From contig JAEXRM010000090.1 of the NCBI GenBank assembly GCA_023440865.1, forward strand, positions 1 through 34,930: a stretch of DNA of 34,930 nt, written 5' to 3'. The position numbers and the translations under genes are program-made. The stretch comes from Bacillota bacterium (GTDB lineage: Bacteria > Bacillota > Clostridia > DSM-8532). Shown one piece after another: positions 1-8,111 of this stretch (within the stretch, counting starts at the first letter, position 1; each line of letters opens with the position of its first letter). Below the pieces are notes generated by a model, which was given only the letters and a program-made list of their open reading frames with translations, was not told the DNA's origin and ran no database searches.

Positions 1-2
1 CA

Positions 3-1661
3 CCGGAACCGTCGTCAACCCCCACCCCCGAGCCGACGCGCACGCCGGAACCGACATCGGAGCCGACACGGACGCCGATGCCCACACTGCCGTCGATCAT
101 CCCCAGGCCGCCCCTGCTGCGGGCCCCTTCGATCACAAGTGACGACACGTTCAGCTGTTCGACGCGCGGCGGCACCTTCCAGGTGACCGCAACCGGCAAG
201 ACGCCCATCACATACAGCCTTGAGGCCGCATCGCCGACCTCCAGGCTGCCCGGGCAGGTATCCATCGACCGGGCGACAGGGCTGATGACGGTTGGCTCCG
301 GTATTCCAGCCGGCACGTACAACTATGTCATCGTCGCTTCCAACGGCGTTTCACCCGACGCCCGGCAGACGTTCACCCTCAAGGTCACCACCCTGCGGCT
401 GCTTGGCCGGAGCGATGACGCACCGCAGCAGCCCGACCGTTCCATCCCCCTGTTTACCTATGGGAACCGTGACGCGGTGCTGCGATATGGCACACGGACC
501 GCGATCCCCGCCGCAGCGGGAGGCTTCGCGAAACCCGCGGCCATGGACTTCGCTCCACAGAACACGTTCACGCTGCGAAACGATGATCCGGCGGATCTGT
601 ACGACAGCGACAGCACCTGGGTGCAGGGCGCGGAATACGTCAAGTGGGACGGCGCCCTGTCGGTGACGATCGAGGGCAGGACCATCCGTCTGGTCTTCCT
701 GGATGGCACGCCATCCACCGACCATCACGGCAATGCCATCTCGAACGAGGCTCTTGATAAGCTCAAGGACCTGTATGAAGTGCAGGAGTCCTTGCCAGCG
801 GGATGGGGCAGGGGCGGCAATGGCCTGGGCGGTTACGGGGGCGTGCTCGGTGACGACGACCTTGGTGGCTGGCTGGGGAGCGTTGCGGGTGGCGCCTCTG
901 GCGGCGCTGCGCAGCCTGGCGGGCTTGTCATCCCCGTCGATCCTGTCGATCAGGGGTTTGAGAGCACCGTGCTTGATTATGGCAGTGCCCTCGAACATCT
1001 CGAAACGGGCCTTGCAGGCGATGCGCGGCTTTCGCTGGGCGGTGCGGCGGGCACGCTGGTTCCGGGTTCGCTCTTCGGCACCCTGGCCGGCAAGGCCGAC
1101 GCCGTGCTGACCCTTGCCCAGAAGGGCGCCACCGTTTCTTTCCGCGGTGCGGATGTATCCGTGGCGGTCGGCGATGGGATGCTCGACCTCGCGTACGCCC
1201 CGCAGGCCCTGCACCAGAAGGAAATGTTTGCGGCTGCCGGGTTGCCGGCCGATGCGGGTGCGCAGGCGGCCGGCGAGGGAAAGGATCTGGCGTTCACCTA
1301 CGCGTTCGCCCATGACGGCGAACTGCCGGGATATGGCGCATTCTCCATTGAAACCGGCATGCCGGAAGGCTCGGTCGTGCAGGTGTATCGGTTTGAGGCG
1401 GACGGCAGTCTTGCCCTCATTGCCGCGGATCGAACCGTCGGGGCGGACGGCGTCGTGACGTACCAAAACAACACGACCTCGGAGTACCTCATCACCACGT
1501 GCCGCGTTCCCGGCGTGAAAACGGCGGAAGCCGCACAGCATCAGGACGGCGGGCGTGCCGGCGGCGCCATCCTGCCCTGGGTGCCGGGCGGTGCCTTTGC
1601 GCTGTCCGCACTCGGCCTATTGGCATTTGTGCTGATCCGGCGCCGTCACAAGGCATCCTGA
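3..1661 (+). CDS. Membrane-anchored surface protein, C-terminal part (5' end outside window)
   Basis: The frame is open to the left edge, so the true start lies upstream; the ATG at 78 is internal. The first ~25 codons give a Pro/Glu/Thr/Ser linker (PEPS, PEPT, SEPT units) typical of wall-spanning stalks. Next comes an Ig-like module of about 90 residues resembling He_PIG repeats (ends near TYNYVIVASNGVSPDARQTF). A Gly-rich stretch sits at about positions 850-930. A C-terminal beta domain ends in TTSEYLITT, as in many clostridial surface proteins. The C-terminus is a hydrophobic segment (FALSALGLLAFVLI) followed by RRRHKAS, a stop-transfer anchor. No LPXTG motif is visible, so anchoring is probably by the membrane helix rather than sortase. 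Role inferred: extracellular adhesion or structural protein; ligand unknown. Confidence 0.8.
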   Translation, partial: PEPSSTPTPEPTRTPEPTSEPTRTPMPTLPSIIPRPPLLRAPSITSDDTFSCSTRGGTFQVTATGKTPITYSLEAASPTSRLPGQVSIDRATGLMTVGSGIPAGTYNYVIVASNGVSPDARQTFTLKVTTLRLLGRSDDAPQQPDRSIPLFTYGNRDAVLRYGTRTAIPAAAGGFAKPAAMDFAPQNTFTLRNDDPADLYDSDSTWVQGAEYVKWDGALSVTIEGRTIRLVFLDGTPSTDHHGNAISNEALDKLKDLYEVQESLPAGWGRGGNGLGGYGGVLGDDDLGGWLGSVAGGASGGAAQPGGLVIPVDPVDQGFESTVLDYGSALEHLETGLAGDARLSLGGAAGTLVPGSLFGTLAGKADAVLTLAQKGATVSFRGADVSVAVGDGMLDLAYAPQALHQKEMFAAAGLPADAGAQAAGEGKDLAFTYAFAHDGELPGYGAFSIETGMPEGSVVQVYRFEADGSLALIAADRTVGADGVVTYQNNTTSEYLITTCRVPGVKTAEAAQHQDGGRAGGAILPWVPGGAFALSALGLLAFVLIRRRHKAS

Positions 1662-1681
1662 CGGGAAGTTGTCCCGGAACA

Positions 1682-1710
1682 TTGCCCTGAAGCCCTTCCT
1701 GGGGTAGGAT
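1682..1710 (+). promoter_or_regulatory. Sigma-70-like promoter of the VanZ gene
   Basis: TTGCCC (1682-1687), a 17-bp spacer and TAGGAT (1705-1710) lie directly upstream of the VanZ-family gene. The predicted transcript would start near 1717, leaving a leader of about 27 nt that contains the GGGGGA ribosome binding site. Confidence 0.45.
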
Positions 1711-1743
1711 ATAGGGGAACATGTTTGATCGGGGGACATTCCC

Positions 1744-2373
1744 TTGCCATATGCCAACCGCCTGCATCGTGGTCTGCACAGCCGTGACCAATCATTTTCC
1801 CGTTTTCACACGAGGCCGCGCCGGGTTTTCCGTCTGGCGGCATCCCGACGCGGCAGGAGGCACACGGCCCTCTACATCGCCTGCGCCGCGCTGTTTGCCC
1901 TTTATGTGCTGGTCCTGCTGCGGCTGGTGCTGCTGAAGCATCCGCTCTCGATGCTTGGACCGCTTCTGGCGCGGTTGCAGCCCGGGAACATCGACCACCG
2001 CATGAACCTGACACCGTTTGTGACGATCAGGCAGTTCCTTGACGCACAGCGGTATGGATATCTCAACGACAGCATCGTGTTCCAGAACCTTGCCGGCAAC
2101 CTCATCGCCTTCCTCCCGTGGGGGCTGGGCCTGCCGGTCCTGTCGGAACGCCTGCGCCGCTGGGGCGCCGCCCTGGCGGTTTCCGCCGCATTCATCCTTG
2201 GCATCGAGCTGACACAGCTGGTCACAGGCTTCGGCATTTTCGACGTCGACGACATTCTGCTCAACCTGGCGGGTGCGGCAATCGGCTTTGCCCTGTGGCG
2301 CATCGTGTACGGCTGGTGGAAGCTGCGGGCGTGCCGTCAGCCCGCAGCCAAGTCCCTGCCCGTCCCCGACTGA
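1744..2373 (+). CDS. VanZ family membrane protein
   Basis: VanZ-like integral membrane protein of 209 residues. VanZ proteins are small multi-helix proteins; the founding member raises teicoplanin resistance, but most chromosomal homologues have no known role. Four or five hydrophobic segments are visible after a basic N-terminus of about 40 residues. The family hallmarks are present: the NLAGNLIAFLPWGLGLP segment and the C-terminal FDVDDILLNLAGAAIGF motif. The start chosen is TTG at 1744, with GGGGGA about 8 nt upstream; a later start would lose only the basic leader. It follows the surface protein on the same strand by 82 nt but has its own promoter candidate. Family assignment is firm; function is unassigned. 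Confidence 0.85.
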   Translation: MPYANRLHRGLHSRDQSFSRFHTRPRRVFRLAASRRGRRHTALYIACAALFALYVLVLLRLVLLKHPLSMLGPLLARLQPGNIDHRMNLTPFVTIRQFLDAQRYGYLNDSIVFQNLAGNLIAFLPWGLGLPVLSERLRRWGAALAVSAAFILGIELTQLVTGFGIFDVDDILLNLAGAAIGFALWRIVYGWWKLRACRQPAAKSLPVPD

Positions 2374-2457
2374 TCCCCCTTGTTCGTTTGTGCTCAGCGC
2401 CGCAGAAGTGTTTCGATCGTGCCGGACCAGGGGAACATAACATAAATTCGCACGACT

Positions 2458-2471
2458 GGGATCGCGATCCC
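2458..2471. promoter_or_regulatory. 14-bp perfect palindrome upstream of crtN
   Basis: GGGATCGCGATCCC is a perfect dyad that ends 17 nt before the crtN start. It follows an AT-rich patch at 2436-2448 that could carry a -10 element. The position suits an operator for the carotenoid operon. No -35 with correct spacing was found, so the promoter itself is not assigned. Confidence 0.35.
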
Positions 2472-2488
2472 GGAGCATGGAGGGCATC

Positions 2489-4018
2489 ATGTCCATTCGG
2501 AAGACACCGGCAGGCAGGCAACAGCGCGTCCTGGTCATCGGCGCGGGCGTATCGGGCCTTGCCACGGCCATCCGGCTGCGGCACGCGGGGTTCGACGTGG
2601 AGATCCTCGAGAAGAACGATGAGCCGGGCGGCCGCATGGGCGTCATCCGCGAGGGCGGCTACCAGTTCGACCTGGGTCCGACGATCGTCATGATGCCCGA
2701 GGAATACCGCGTGATCTTCCGCCTGGCGGGCGTCGACCCCGATGATTACATCCCCATGGAACGGCTCGATCCGGTCTACACCGTCCATTTCCGCGATGGC
2801 ACCGTGCACCGTGCCTCCACCGAGCTGACCAGCCTCATCGCCACGCTCGAGTCTTCGGGCTTCGAGGCGGCCGAGGGGTATCTGGCCTACATGGCCGACG
2901 TCTACAAGCGCTACCTGGTCGCCAAGGACCATTTCATCACCCGCTCGTTCCGCAAGCCAACCGATTTCTGGAACCCGAAGACGCTCGCCGCGGGCGTGAA
3001 GCTGCGCACCTTCGACAGCGCCTGGCACTCGGTCTCGAAATACGTCAAGGACGAGAAGCTGCGCGAGCTGCTGAGCTTCCAGACCCTCTACATCGGCGTC
3101 TCGCCATACAACGGGCCGTCGATCTACACCATCATCCCCATGATCGAGCTGGTGTACGGCGTCTGGTTCATCAAGGGCGGCATGTTCGCCATGGCCAGGG
3201 GCATGGAGCGGCTGTTCCTCGAAATGGGCGGCACCATCCGCTACCAGACCGCGGCGGAACGCATCGTCATCGAGAACGGCAGGGCGGTGGGCGTCGGGAC
3301 GGCCAAGGGCATGCTGCCGGCCGACCAGGTCGTCTGCTCCGCGGACTTCCCCTACGCGCTTGAATCGCTGCTGCCCGACGGCTTCAAACAGCAGAAGTAC
3401 CGCAAGGGGAAGACCGAACAGCTCGACTACGCCTGCTCCTGCTACATGATGTACCTGGGCGTGAACCGGCGCGACTTCCCGGGGCTGAGTGTCCACAACC
3501 TGGCCTTCTCCGGCGATTTCGAGGGCAATATCCGCGACATCTTCGAGGGGCGGTTCCCGGCGGACCCGTCGCTGTACGTCTACGCGCCCGCGCTGCTCGA
3601 TCCGTCGCTCGCTCCGGAGGGCAGTCTGGGCCTGTACGTGCTGGTGCCGGTGCCCAACCGGAAGGACGGCCGTGTCGATTGGACGGACGAGCGCACCCGC
3701 GCCGAGATCCGCGAGAAGGTGTATGCGCAGATCGAGCAGATCACGCCGCTCAAGGGTTTCCGCAGCGCCGTCGAGGCGGAGCGCGTCTACACGCCCGTGG
3801 ATTTCGAGCAGGACTTCAATGCCCGCTTCGGTGCCACCTTCGGCCTGCGTCCCACCCTCCTGCAGAGCAACCATTTCCGTCCGCAGGCCAAGGCGCGCGC
3901 GTGCGAGGGCCTGTATTTCGCGGGAAGCAGCGCGCATCCGGGCGCCGGCGTGCCCATCGTGCTGATGTCGGCCAAGATCGCCGCGCAGGAGCTGATGCGC
4001 GATGTGGACGGGCAGTGA
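2489..4018 (+). CDS. crtN: 4,4'-diapophytoene desaturase (CrtN-type carotenoid desaturase)
   Basis: FAD-dependent desaturase of about 509 residues that introduces double bonds into a C30 (or C40) carotene backbone at the membrane. The N-terminal dinucleotide fold reads VIGAGVSGLATAIRL and is followed by EKNDEPGGR. Blocks shared with Staphylococcus CrtN are visible: FDLGPTIVMMP, FQTLYIG, IYTIIPMIE, FIKGGM, IFEGR and SLAPEGSLGLYVL. The C-terminal desaturase signature is LYFAGSSAHPGAGVPIVL. The ATG at 2489 is preferred over 2477 because GGAGGG at 2479-2484 sits just upstream of it. It is followed on the same strand by the matching synthase, consistent with a C30 carotenoid operon. Substrate chain length is inferred from similarity to CrtN rather than CrtI. 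Confidence 0.88.
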   Translation: MSIRKTPAGRQQRVLVIGAGVSGLATAIRLRHAGFDVEILEKNDEPGGRMGVIREGGYQFDLGPTIVMMPEEYRVIFRLAGVDPDDYIPMERLDPVYTVHFRDGTVHRASTELTSLIATLESSGFEAAEGYLAYMADVYKRYLVAKDHFITRSFRKPTDFWNPKTLAAGVKLRTFDSAWHSVSKYVKDEKLRELLSFQTLYIGVSPYNGPSIYTIIPMIELVYGVWFIKGGMFAMARGMERLFLEMGGTIRYQTAAERIVIENGRAVGVGTAKGMLPADQVVCSADFPYALESLLPDGFKQQKYRKGKTEQLDYACSCYMMYLGVNRRDFPGLSVHNLAFSGDFEGNIRDIFEGRFPADPSLYVYAPALLDPSLAPEGSLGLYVLVPVPNRKDGRVDWTDERTRAEIREKVYAQIEQITPLKGFRSAVEAERVYTPVDFEQDFNARFGATFGLRPTLLQSNHFRPQAKARACEGLYFAGSSAHPGAGVPIVLMSAKIAAQELMRDVDGQ

Positions 4019-4156
4019 GGCGCGGGGGACGAAATGAGCAGTCGCAGGCAGTGAGGCATGGAGGCCGACACGCCAGACGTGGAAAGTGAGGCGCGGGAAA
4101 CGGCCGGATAGGAACGAGGTTTGCCGATCACGCAGGAAAGGGAGGTACACCGCCGC

Positions 4157-5044
4157 TTGTCGGAACAGGATTTCAAGGATTGCGAGACCATCATCCGCAC
4201 CCACTCGGGCAGCTTCTTCCGGGCGTTCCGGCACCTGCCCGCGGACAAGGCGCGTGCCGTCAACGCCATTTATGCGTTCTGCCGCACCGCCGACGACCTG
4301 GCGGATGTGTCGCACGACGCCGAGGGGCTTGCGGCGCTTTCCGGCGAGCTGGATGCGTTTGTTGCGGGCGAAACGCCGCCGCGTCCCTTCTGGCGCGCCC
4401 TGCGCGTGGTGTTCGACCGGTTCCCGATGGAGCCGGAGCCGTTTTTCGAGATGATCCGGGGCCAAATTGAGGATCTTGCGGCCCCTGTATACGAAACCGA
4501 GGCCCAGCTTGAGCACTGGTGCCACCTGGTGGCGGGCTCGGTCGGCGGGATGCTGCTGCCACTGCTGTGCCGGAAACCCACCCCCGCGCTCCGGGAAGCG
4601 GCGGACAGGCTGGGCAAGGCCATGCAGCTGACGAACATCCTGCGGGACATCGGGCAGGACCTTGGGAACGGCCGCGTGTATCTGGCGACGGAGACGCTTT
4701 CCCGGCACGGGCTGACGCGGCGTGACCTGGAAGCCGGCATCGTCGACGGCCGGTTCCGGGCCATGTGGGAGGATGTGGCGGCCCAGGCGGAGCATTGGTA
4801 CGATCAAAGCCTCGAAGTCCTGCCGCTGTATGATCCCGAGGCCCGGCTGCCGCTGTATCTGGCGGCGGCCTATTATCGGGCGATTCTCGACCAGGTGCGA
4901 CGCAACGGGTACGATGCATTCCGGCGCCGGGCGCGGCTTTCGGATGCGGCCAAGCTGCTGCTGCTGGCGCGCTGCATGGTCTTCCGGCCGCACATGCGCA
5001 AAAGGGTGGCGCAAGCCGCCTCTCGAAAGGACAAGGGGGAATGA
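4157..5044 (+). CDS. crtM: Phytoene/squalene synthase family; probable dehydrosqualene synthase (CrtM)
   Basis: Head-to-head prenyl synthase of about 295 residues that would condense two prenyl diphosphates (FPP for C30) into the carotene backbone. Both Mg-diphosphate-binding Asp motifs are visible: DDLAD at about residues 46-50 and RDIGQD at about 163-168, within NILRDIGQDLGNGRVYL. The TTG at 4157 is preferred because AAGGGAGGT lies 11 nt upstream. An in-frame TTG at 4121 would add 12 residues but has poor ribosome-binding spacing. The gene follows crtN by about 140 nt and overlaps the next gene by ATGA, so synthase and kinase-like protein are translationally coupled. Choice of FPP over GGPP is inferred from the CrtN-like partner. 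Confidence 0.85.
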   Translation: MSEQDFKDCETIIRTHSGSFFRAFRHLPADKARAVNAIYAFCRTADDLADVSHDAEGLAALSGELDAFVAGETPPRPFWRALRVVFDRFPMEPEPFFEMIRGQIEDLAAPVYETEAQLEHWCHLVAGSVGGMLLPLLCRKPTPALREAADRLGKAMQLTNILRDIGQDLGNGRVYLATETLSRHGLTRRDLEAGIVDGRFRAMWEDVAAQAEHWYDQSLEVLPLYDPEARLPLYLAAAYYRAILDQVRRNGYDAFRRRARLSDAAKLLLLARCMVFRPHMRKRVAQAASRKDKGE

Positions 5045-5721
5045 CGATGCCAACTGGCGAGCTGGGCAACAACCTCATCGGGCTGGGCGTGTCCTACGTC
5101 TACGTCTTCTCGATCCTGTTGGCGGGCAAGGCGTTTGTTCGCTACGGCGTCGAGGCGTCGCGCAAGTTCGTGCACATCATGGTCTGCAACTGGTGGCTGC
5201 TGGCGATGTTGTTCTTCAGAAGCCCCCTCTGGGCGGCGATTCCGCCTGCCTCCTTTGTTGTCCTGAATTGGCTTTCGTACCGGTACGGCCTGTTCGACGC
5301 CATGGAACGCAAGGAGGGCAGGGGTGATCTGGGAACGGTCTATTACGCCATCTCCCTGCTTGTGCTCACACGCCTCACCTTTGGGGACGAATCGCTGCGG
5401 TTCGCCGGCGGCGCGGGCATCCTGGCGATGGGATACGGTGACGGCCTGGCGGCGCTGATCGGTTCCCGCACCCGCTGGAAGCCGTTCCGCGTGTTCGGCG
5501 CAACCCGTTCGCTGTCCGGCAGCCTGTCGATGTGGGGCGCGACCTTCGTGGCCGTCTGCCTGCTGCTGCTGTTCCACGATGCCGGTTCCGCGTGGTGGAT
5601 CGCGCTGCTGGCGGCCACCTTCGCCACCGCCGTGGAGGTGATGACCCCGATGGGTTTCGACAACCTCACCGTGCCGCTGCTGACCGCCGTGCTGGTATGG
5701 AGGCTGATGCCGGCTGGTTGA
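5041..5721 (+). CDS. Phytol/dolichol kinase family protein (VTE5-like), putative prenol kinase
   Basis: Integral membrane protein of 226 residues with about six hydrophobic helices, in the CTP-dependent polyprenol kinase/CDP-diglyceride synthase-related superfamily that includes plant phytol kinase VTE5. Visible marks are SRKFVHIM at about residues 40-47 and GYGDGLAALIG at about 130-140, followed by basic residues and GATRSLSGSLSMW, the probable nucleotide-binding segment. The start ATG overlaps the crtM stop (ATGA). Inferred role: phosphorylation of a prenol such as farnesol, geranylgeraniol or phytol to the monophosphate. The neighbouring carotenoid genes favour farnesol, but the substrate cannot be read from sequence. 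Confidence 0.75.
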   Translation: MTMPTGELGNNLIGLGVSYVYVFSILLAGKAFVRYGVEASRKFVHIMVCNWWLLAMLFFRSPLWAAIPPASFVVLNWLSYRYGLFDAMERKEGRGDLGTVYYAISLLVLTRLTFGDESLRFAGGAGILAMGYGDGLAALIGSRTRWKPFRVFGATRSLSGSLSMWGATFVAVCLLLLFHDAGSAWWIALLAATFATAVEVMTPMGFDNLTVPLLTAVLVWRLMPAG

Positions 5722-5829
5722 CAGGATGCGAAGCAGGCAGCCAGCCGCTCACGTGCTTGGGCTCGGTACCGGGGCGGCCTGGTGCCGGAACGGCGGCAAA
5801 CGGTTCACGCAGGAAAGGTGGACGCTGAA

Positions 5830-6720
5830 TTGGAAGTATCCCTGATGCATTGGATTTTTGGCGGCATGGTGCTGATGGTGCCCGTCCTGGTGTCCTGGCT
5901 TGCCTGGCGGCGCCACGCGCTGGACGGCGCCGGCGCCGTCCTGGCGGTCCTGCTTTCCGTCCTGCTGTACCTGGCAGGCGGCATCCGCTTTCTGGCCGTG
6001 CTGTTGCTGTTCTTCCTGTCCTCGACGTTCTTCACGAAGGTCGGTGCGCACCGGAAGAACCAGTGGGAACCGGCCCTCTATGAAAAGGGCGGGCGCCGCG
6101 ATGTCTGGCAGGTGCTTGCCAACGGCGGCGCCGGGGTGCTGATGGCTGCGCTGTTTGCGGCAACCGGTTGGGAAAACGCTGCCGTGGGCGTGTTTGCGGC
6201 TTTCTCGGCGTGCAATGCCGATACGTGGGCGTCGGAGATCGGATCCCTGTCGAAGGGGGAACCGGTCTCCATTCTGACCGGCAAGCCTGTCCGACGGGGC
6301 ATGTCCGGCGGTGTGAGCAGGCTGGGCTTGCTGGCGTCGCTGGGGGGCGCGGCGGCGGTCGCCGTCTTGTATGTGATTTCCTTCCCGCTGCGTGTGGGGT
6401 TGTTCGGGCAGACGATGGCGCCATTGGTGGCTGATGCGTCCGGTTCGGCCGCACCCTTTTTGCAGCAGCTTGGCGCGGTGCTGGTCCGCAGCCTCGTCAT
6501 CCTGACGGCGGGCATGTTCGGCTCGCTGTTCGACAGCCTGCTCGGCGCCCTGTTCCAGCCAGCCTACCGCTGTGCGCGGACGGGCCTTCCGACGGAGCGC
6601 CGCATGACGGACGGACTCTCGAACGAGCGCATCAAGGGCATTGCGTGGATGAACAACGACGTCGTGAACTTTCTCAGTGCGATCGCGGCCGCGGCCCTGG
6701 TGGTGCCGATCGGCAGATAG
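5830..6720 (+). CDS. DUF92 / TIGR00297 family membrane protein (VTE6-like)
   Basis: Hydrophobic protein of about 296 residues in the DUF92 family, whose plant member VTE6 phosphorylates phytyl phosphate to the diphosphate. Conserved blocks are visible: RRDVWQVLANGG, CNADTWASEIGSLSKGEP, SILTGKPVRRGMSGGVSRLG and the C-terminal RMTDGLSNERIKGIAWMNND. Several transmembrane helices are present. The TTG at 5830 is chosen because AGGAAAGGTGG lies about 8 nt upstream; GTG at 5782 and ATG at 5845 are in-frame alternatives. It lies about 110 nt after the VTE5-like gene on the same strand. Inferred role: second phosphorylation in prenol salvage, yielding a diphosphate usable by the adjacent synthase. Confidence 0.75.
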   Translation: MEVSLMHWIFGGMVLMVPVLVSWLAWRRHALDGAGAVLAVLLSVLLYLAGGIRFLAVLLLFFLSSTFFTKVGAHRKNQWEPALYEKGGRRDVWQVLANGGAGVLMAALFAATGWENAAVGVFAAFSACNADTWASEIGSLSKGEPVSILTGKPVRRGMSGGVSRLGLLASLGGAAAVAVLYVISFPLRVGLFGQTMAPLVADASGSAAPFLQQLGAVLVRSLVILTAGMFGSLFDSLLGALFQPAYRCARTGLPTERRMTDGLSNERIKGIAWMNNDVVNFLSAIAAAALVVPIGR

Positions 6721-6746
6721 CGTGTGATCCGGGGCACAAGGATGAA

Positions 6747-6774
6747 CGGCTTTCGGAATGCCTTCCGGAAGCCG
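6747..6774 (+). terminator. Hairpin after the carotenoid/kinase block
   Basis: A 10-bp stem (6747-6756 with 6765-6774, one G-U wobble) encloses an 8-nt loop 27 nt after the DUF92 stop. No T-tract follows, so this is at best a Rho-assisted or weak terminator. Confidence 0.35.
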
Positions 6775-6848
6775 ACTGCAACGATTGGAGCCGCAAGGGG
6801 TGATCACCGGTTTCGTTGCATGGCGTCCCTCGTCGGGCATCCCCCGAT

Positions 6849-6877
6849 TTGACGGTCGAACCCGATTTGGGTATGAT
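6849..6877 (+). promoter_or_regulatory. Sigma-70 promoter of the secreted transglycosylase-like gene
   Basis: TTGACG (6849-6854), a 17-bp spacer and TATGAT (6872-6877) form a near-consensus promoter 30 nt upstream of the TTG start at 6907. It separates this gene transcriptionally from the carotenoid block. Four copies of the heptamer CGATTTG lie in and after it, at 6845, 6863, 6903 and 6922. Confidence 0.6.
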
Positions 6878-6906
6878 GCTGTTCAAACGGAATGCTGGAG
6901 GTCGAT

Positions 6907-7716
6907 TTGACGAAACGGAACCGATTTGCGGCAGCCCTGCTGCTTGGAAGCCTTGTGGCGCAAAGCCTTTTCTGCCCCGTGCCCGCACTGGCGGACTCGA
7001 CTGATTCATCCGATGCACCCATTCCTTCCACGGCGATCTCCGCCCCTGCGGAAACCGTGACGCCTGCGGCGGCGGCAACCCCCGCTGCGACAACCCCGGC
7101 GGCGATCATCCCTGCAGCGGCCATCACCCCCGCCGCCACCACCACGGCTGCGGCGATCGGCACCACCGGTGCCGCCCTGGCCCTGACGACCACGCCGGCG
7201 GGCGCGGTGCTGACCGCTGCCGCAGCCATGGCGACGGTCGCTCCGGTTGCGGAGTCCGCGTGGTACAGCGCGAGGAATCCCATGCCCAAGGCGCACCAGC
7301 AGCTGCTGCATGAGTTCTGCCGCAAGAACGGCATCGGTTACCTCGACATGCTGGCATTGATCGGTACCGAGAGCGGGTTCAACGAGAAATGCGTCTCCGT
7401 GAAGAAGTATTACGGCTACTTCCAGATCGGGAAAGGCCACTTTGCCGATCTCGCCGCAAGCCTCAAGACAAAGAACGCGCCGTTGGACGGGGCGGTGAAC
7501 ATCCAGTGGGGCACCGCGATGTTCGGGTGGATCATGGCCGATCCGCGCGTCACGAAGCTGCCGGCCGAAAAACGGCTGGATGCGGCGCTGTCGATCTATC
7601 AGCGCGGTCCGATCGGGTATGACCGGTATGGCGTGAACAAGAAGTTCCTGGCGCGGTTCTACAAGAAGCGGGCGATGGTTGCGGCCTGGTACGGCAAGCA
7701 ACAGGAGAAGCGATGA
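6907..7716 (+). CDS. Secreted lytic transglycosylase-like protein
   Basis: Exported protein of 269 residues with a C-terminal lysozyme-like (SLT-type) fold that would cut peptidoglycan glycan strands. The N-terminus is a classic signal peptide: MTKRNRF, a hydrophobic core and cleavage near PALA. A low-complexity Ala/Thr/Pro region of about 80 residues follows, probably a flexible spacer or a weak membrane segment. The catalytic domain starts near NPMPKAHQQLL; the likely catalytic glutamate is E155 in IGTESGFNE, followed by YYGYFQI, the usual second SLT motif. The TTG at 6907 is preferred over ATG 6892 because GGAGGT lies 4 nt upstream and the signal peptide then begins cleanly. It overlaps the next gene by ATGA. 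Confidence 0.75.
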   Translation: MTKRNRFAAALLLGSLVAQSLFCPVPALADSTDSSDAPIPSTAISAPAETVTPAAAATPAATTPAAIIPAAAITPAATTTAAAIGTTGAALALTTTPAGAVLTAAAAMATVAPVAESAWYSARNPMPKAHQQLLHEFCRKNGIGYLDMLALIGTESGFNEKCVSVKKYYGYFQIGKGHFADLAASLKTKNAPLDGAVNIQWGTAMFGWIMADPRVTKLPAEKRLDAALSIYQRGPIGYDRYGVNKKFLARFYKKRAMVAAWYGKQQEKR

Positions 7717-8111
7717 TCGAGCATATTGCCATCTGGACAAGGAACCTGGAAGAGATGAAGGCGTTTTATTGCTCCTTTTTCCATGGTTGCGCGCATGAGA
7801 AGTACGTCAGCAGGTCCGTCATGCATCCGGGATTCGAGTCCTATTTCATCTCGTTCGGGGATGGATGCCGCTTGGAGTTGATGCACCTGCCCGACATGCC
7901 GGATGGTGATGCGGGCGACAGAAACAAAAGAATGGGTCTTGCCCATGTGGCGTTTTCCATGAAAACCAGAGAGCAGGTTGGTGCCCTGGTGGTCAAGGCG
8001 GGCGAGATGGGACTTCCGGTCCTGCAGGAGCCCCGCATGACGGGGGACGGCTATTATGAGGCATGCATGCTGGATCCGGAAGGAAACCTGGTGGAGATCA
8101 CAGCGCCGTGA
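7713..8111 (+). CDS. VOC family (glyoxalase/bleomycin resistance-like) protein
   Basis: Vicinal-oxygen-chelate fold protein of 132 residues. The paired beta-alpha-beta modules are visible: IEHIAIWTRNLEEMKAFY at the start with metal-ligand candidate H4, LGLAHVAFSM-like HVAFSM in the middle, and YYEACMLDPEGNLVEI at the end, where the glutamate near the C-terminus is the usual last metal ligand. The layout resembles lactoylglutathione lyase-like or dioxygenase-type VOC proteins; the reaction cannot be assigned. ATG overlaps the transglycosylase stop (ATGA), so the two are translated together, an odd functional pairing. Confidence 0.8.
   Translation: MIEHIAIWTRNLEEMKAFYCSFFHGCAHEKYVSRSVMHPGFESYFISFGDGCRLELMHLPDMPDGDAGDRNKRMGLAHVAFSMKTREQVGALVVKAGEMGLPVLQEPRMTGDGYYEACMLDPEGNLVEITAP

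Noticed and set aside
2261..5053. A 930-residue open frame on the minus strand opposite crtN and crtM.
   Set aside because: It is Arg/His/Ala/Gly-rich with no recognisable motif and lies fully antisense to well-conserved carotenoid genes; long antisense frames are expected at this G+C.
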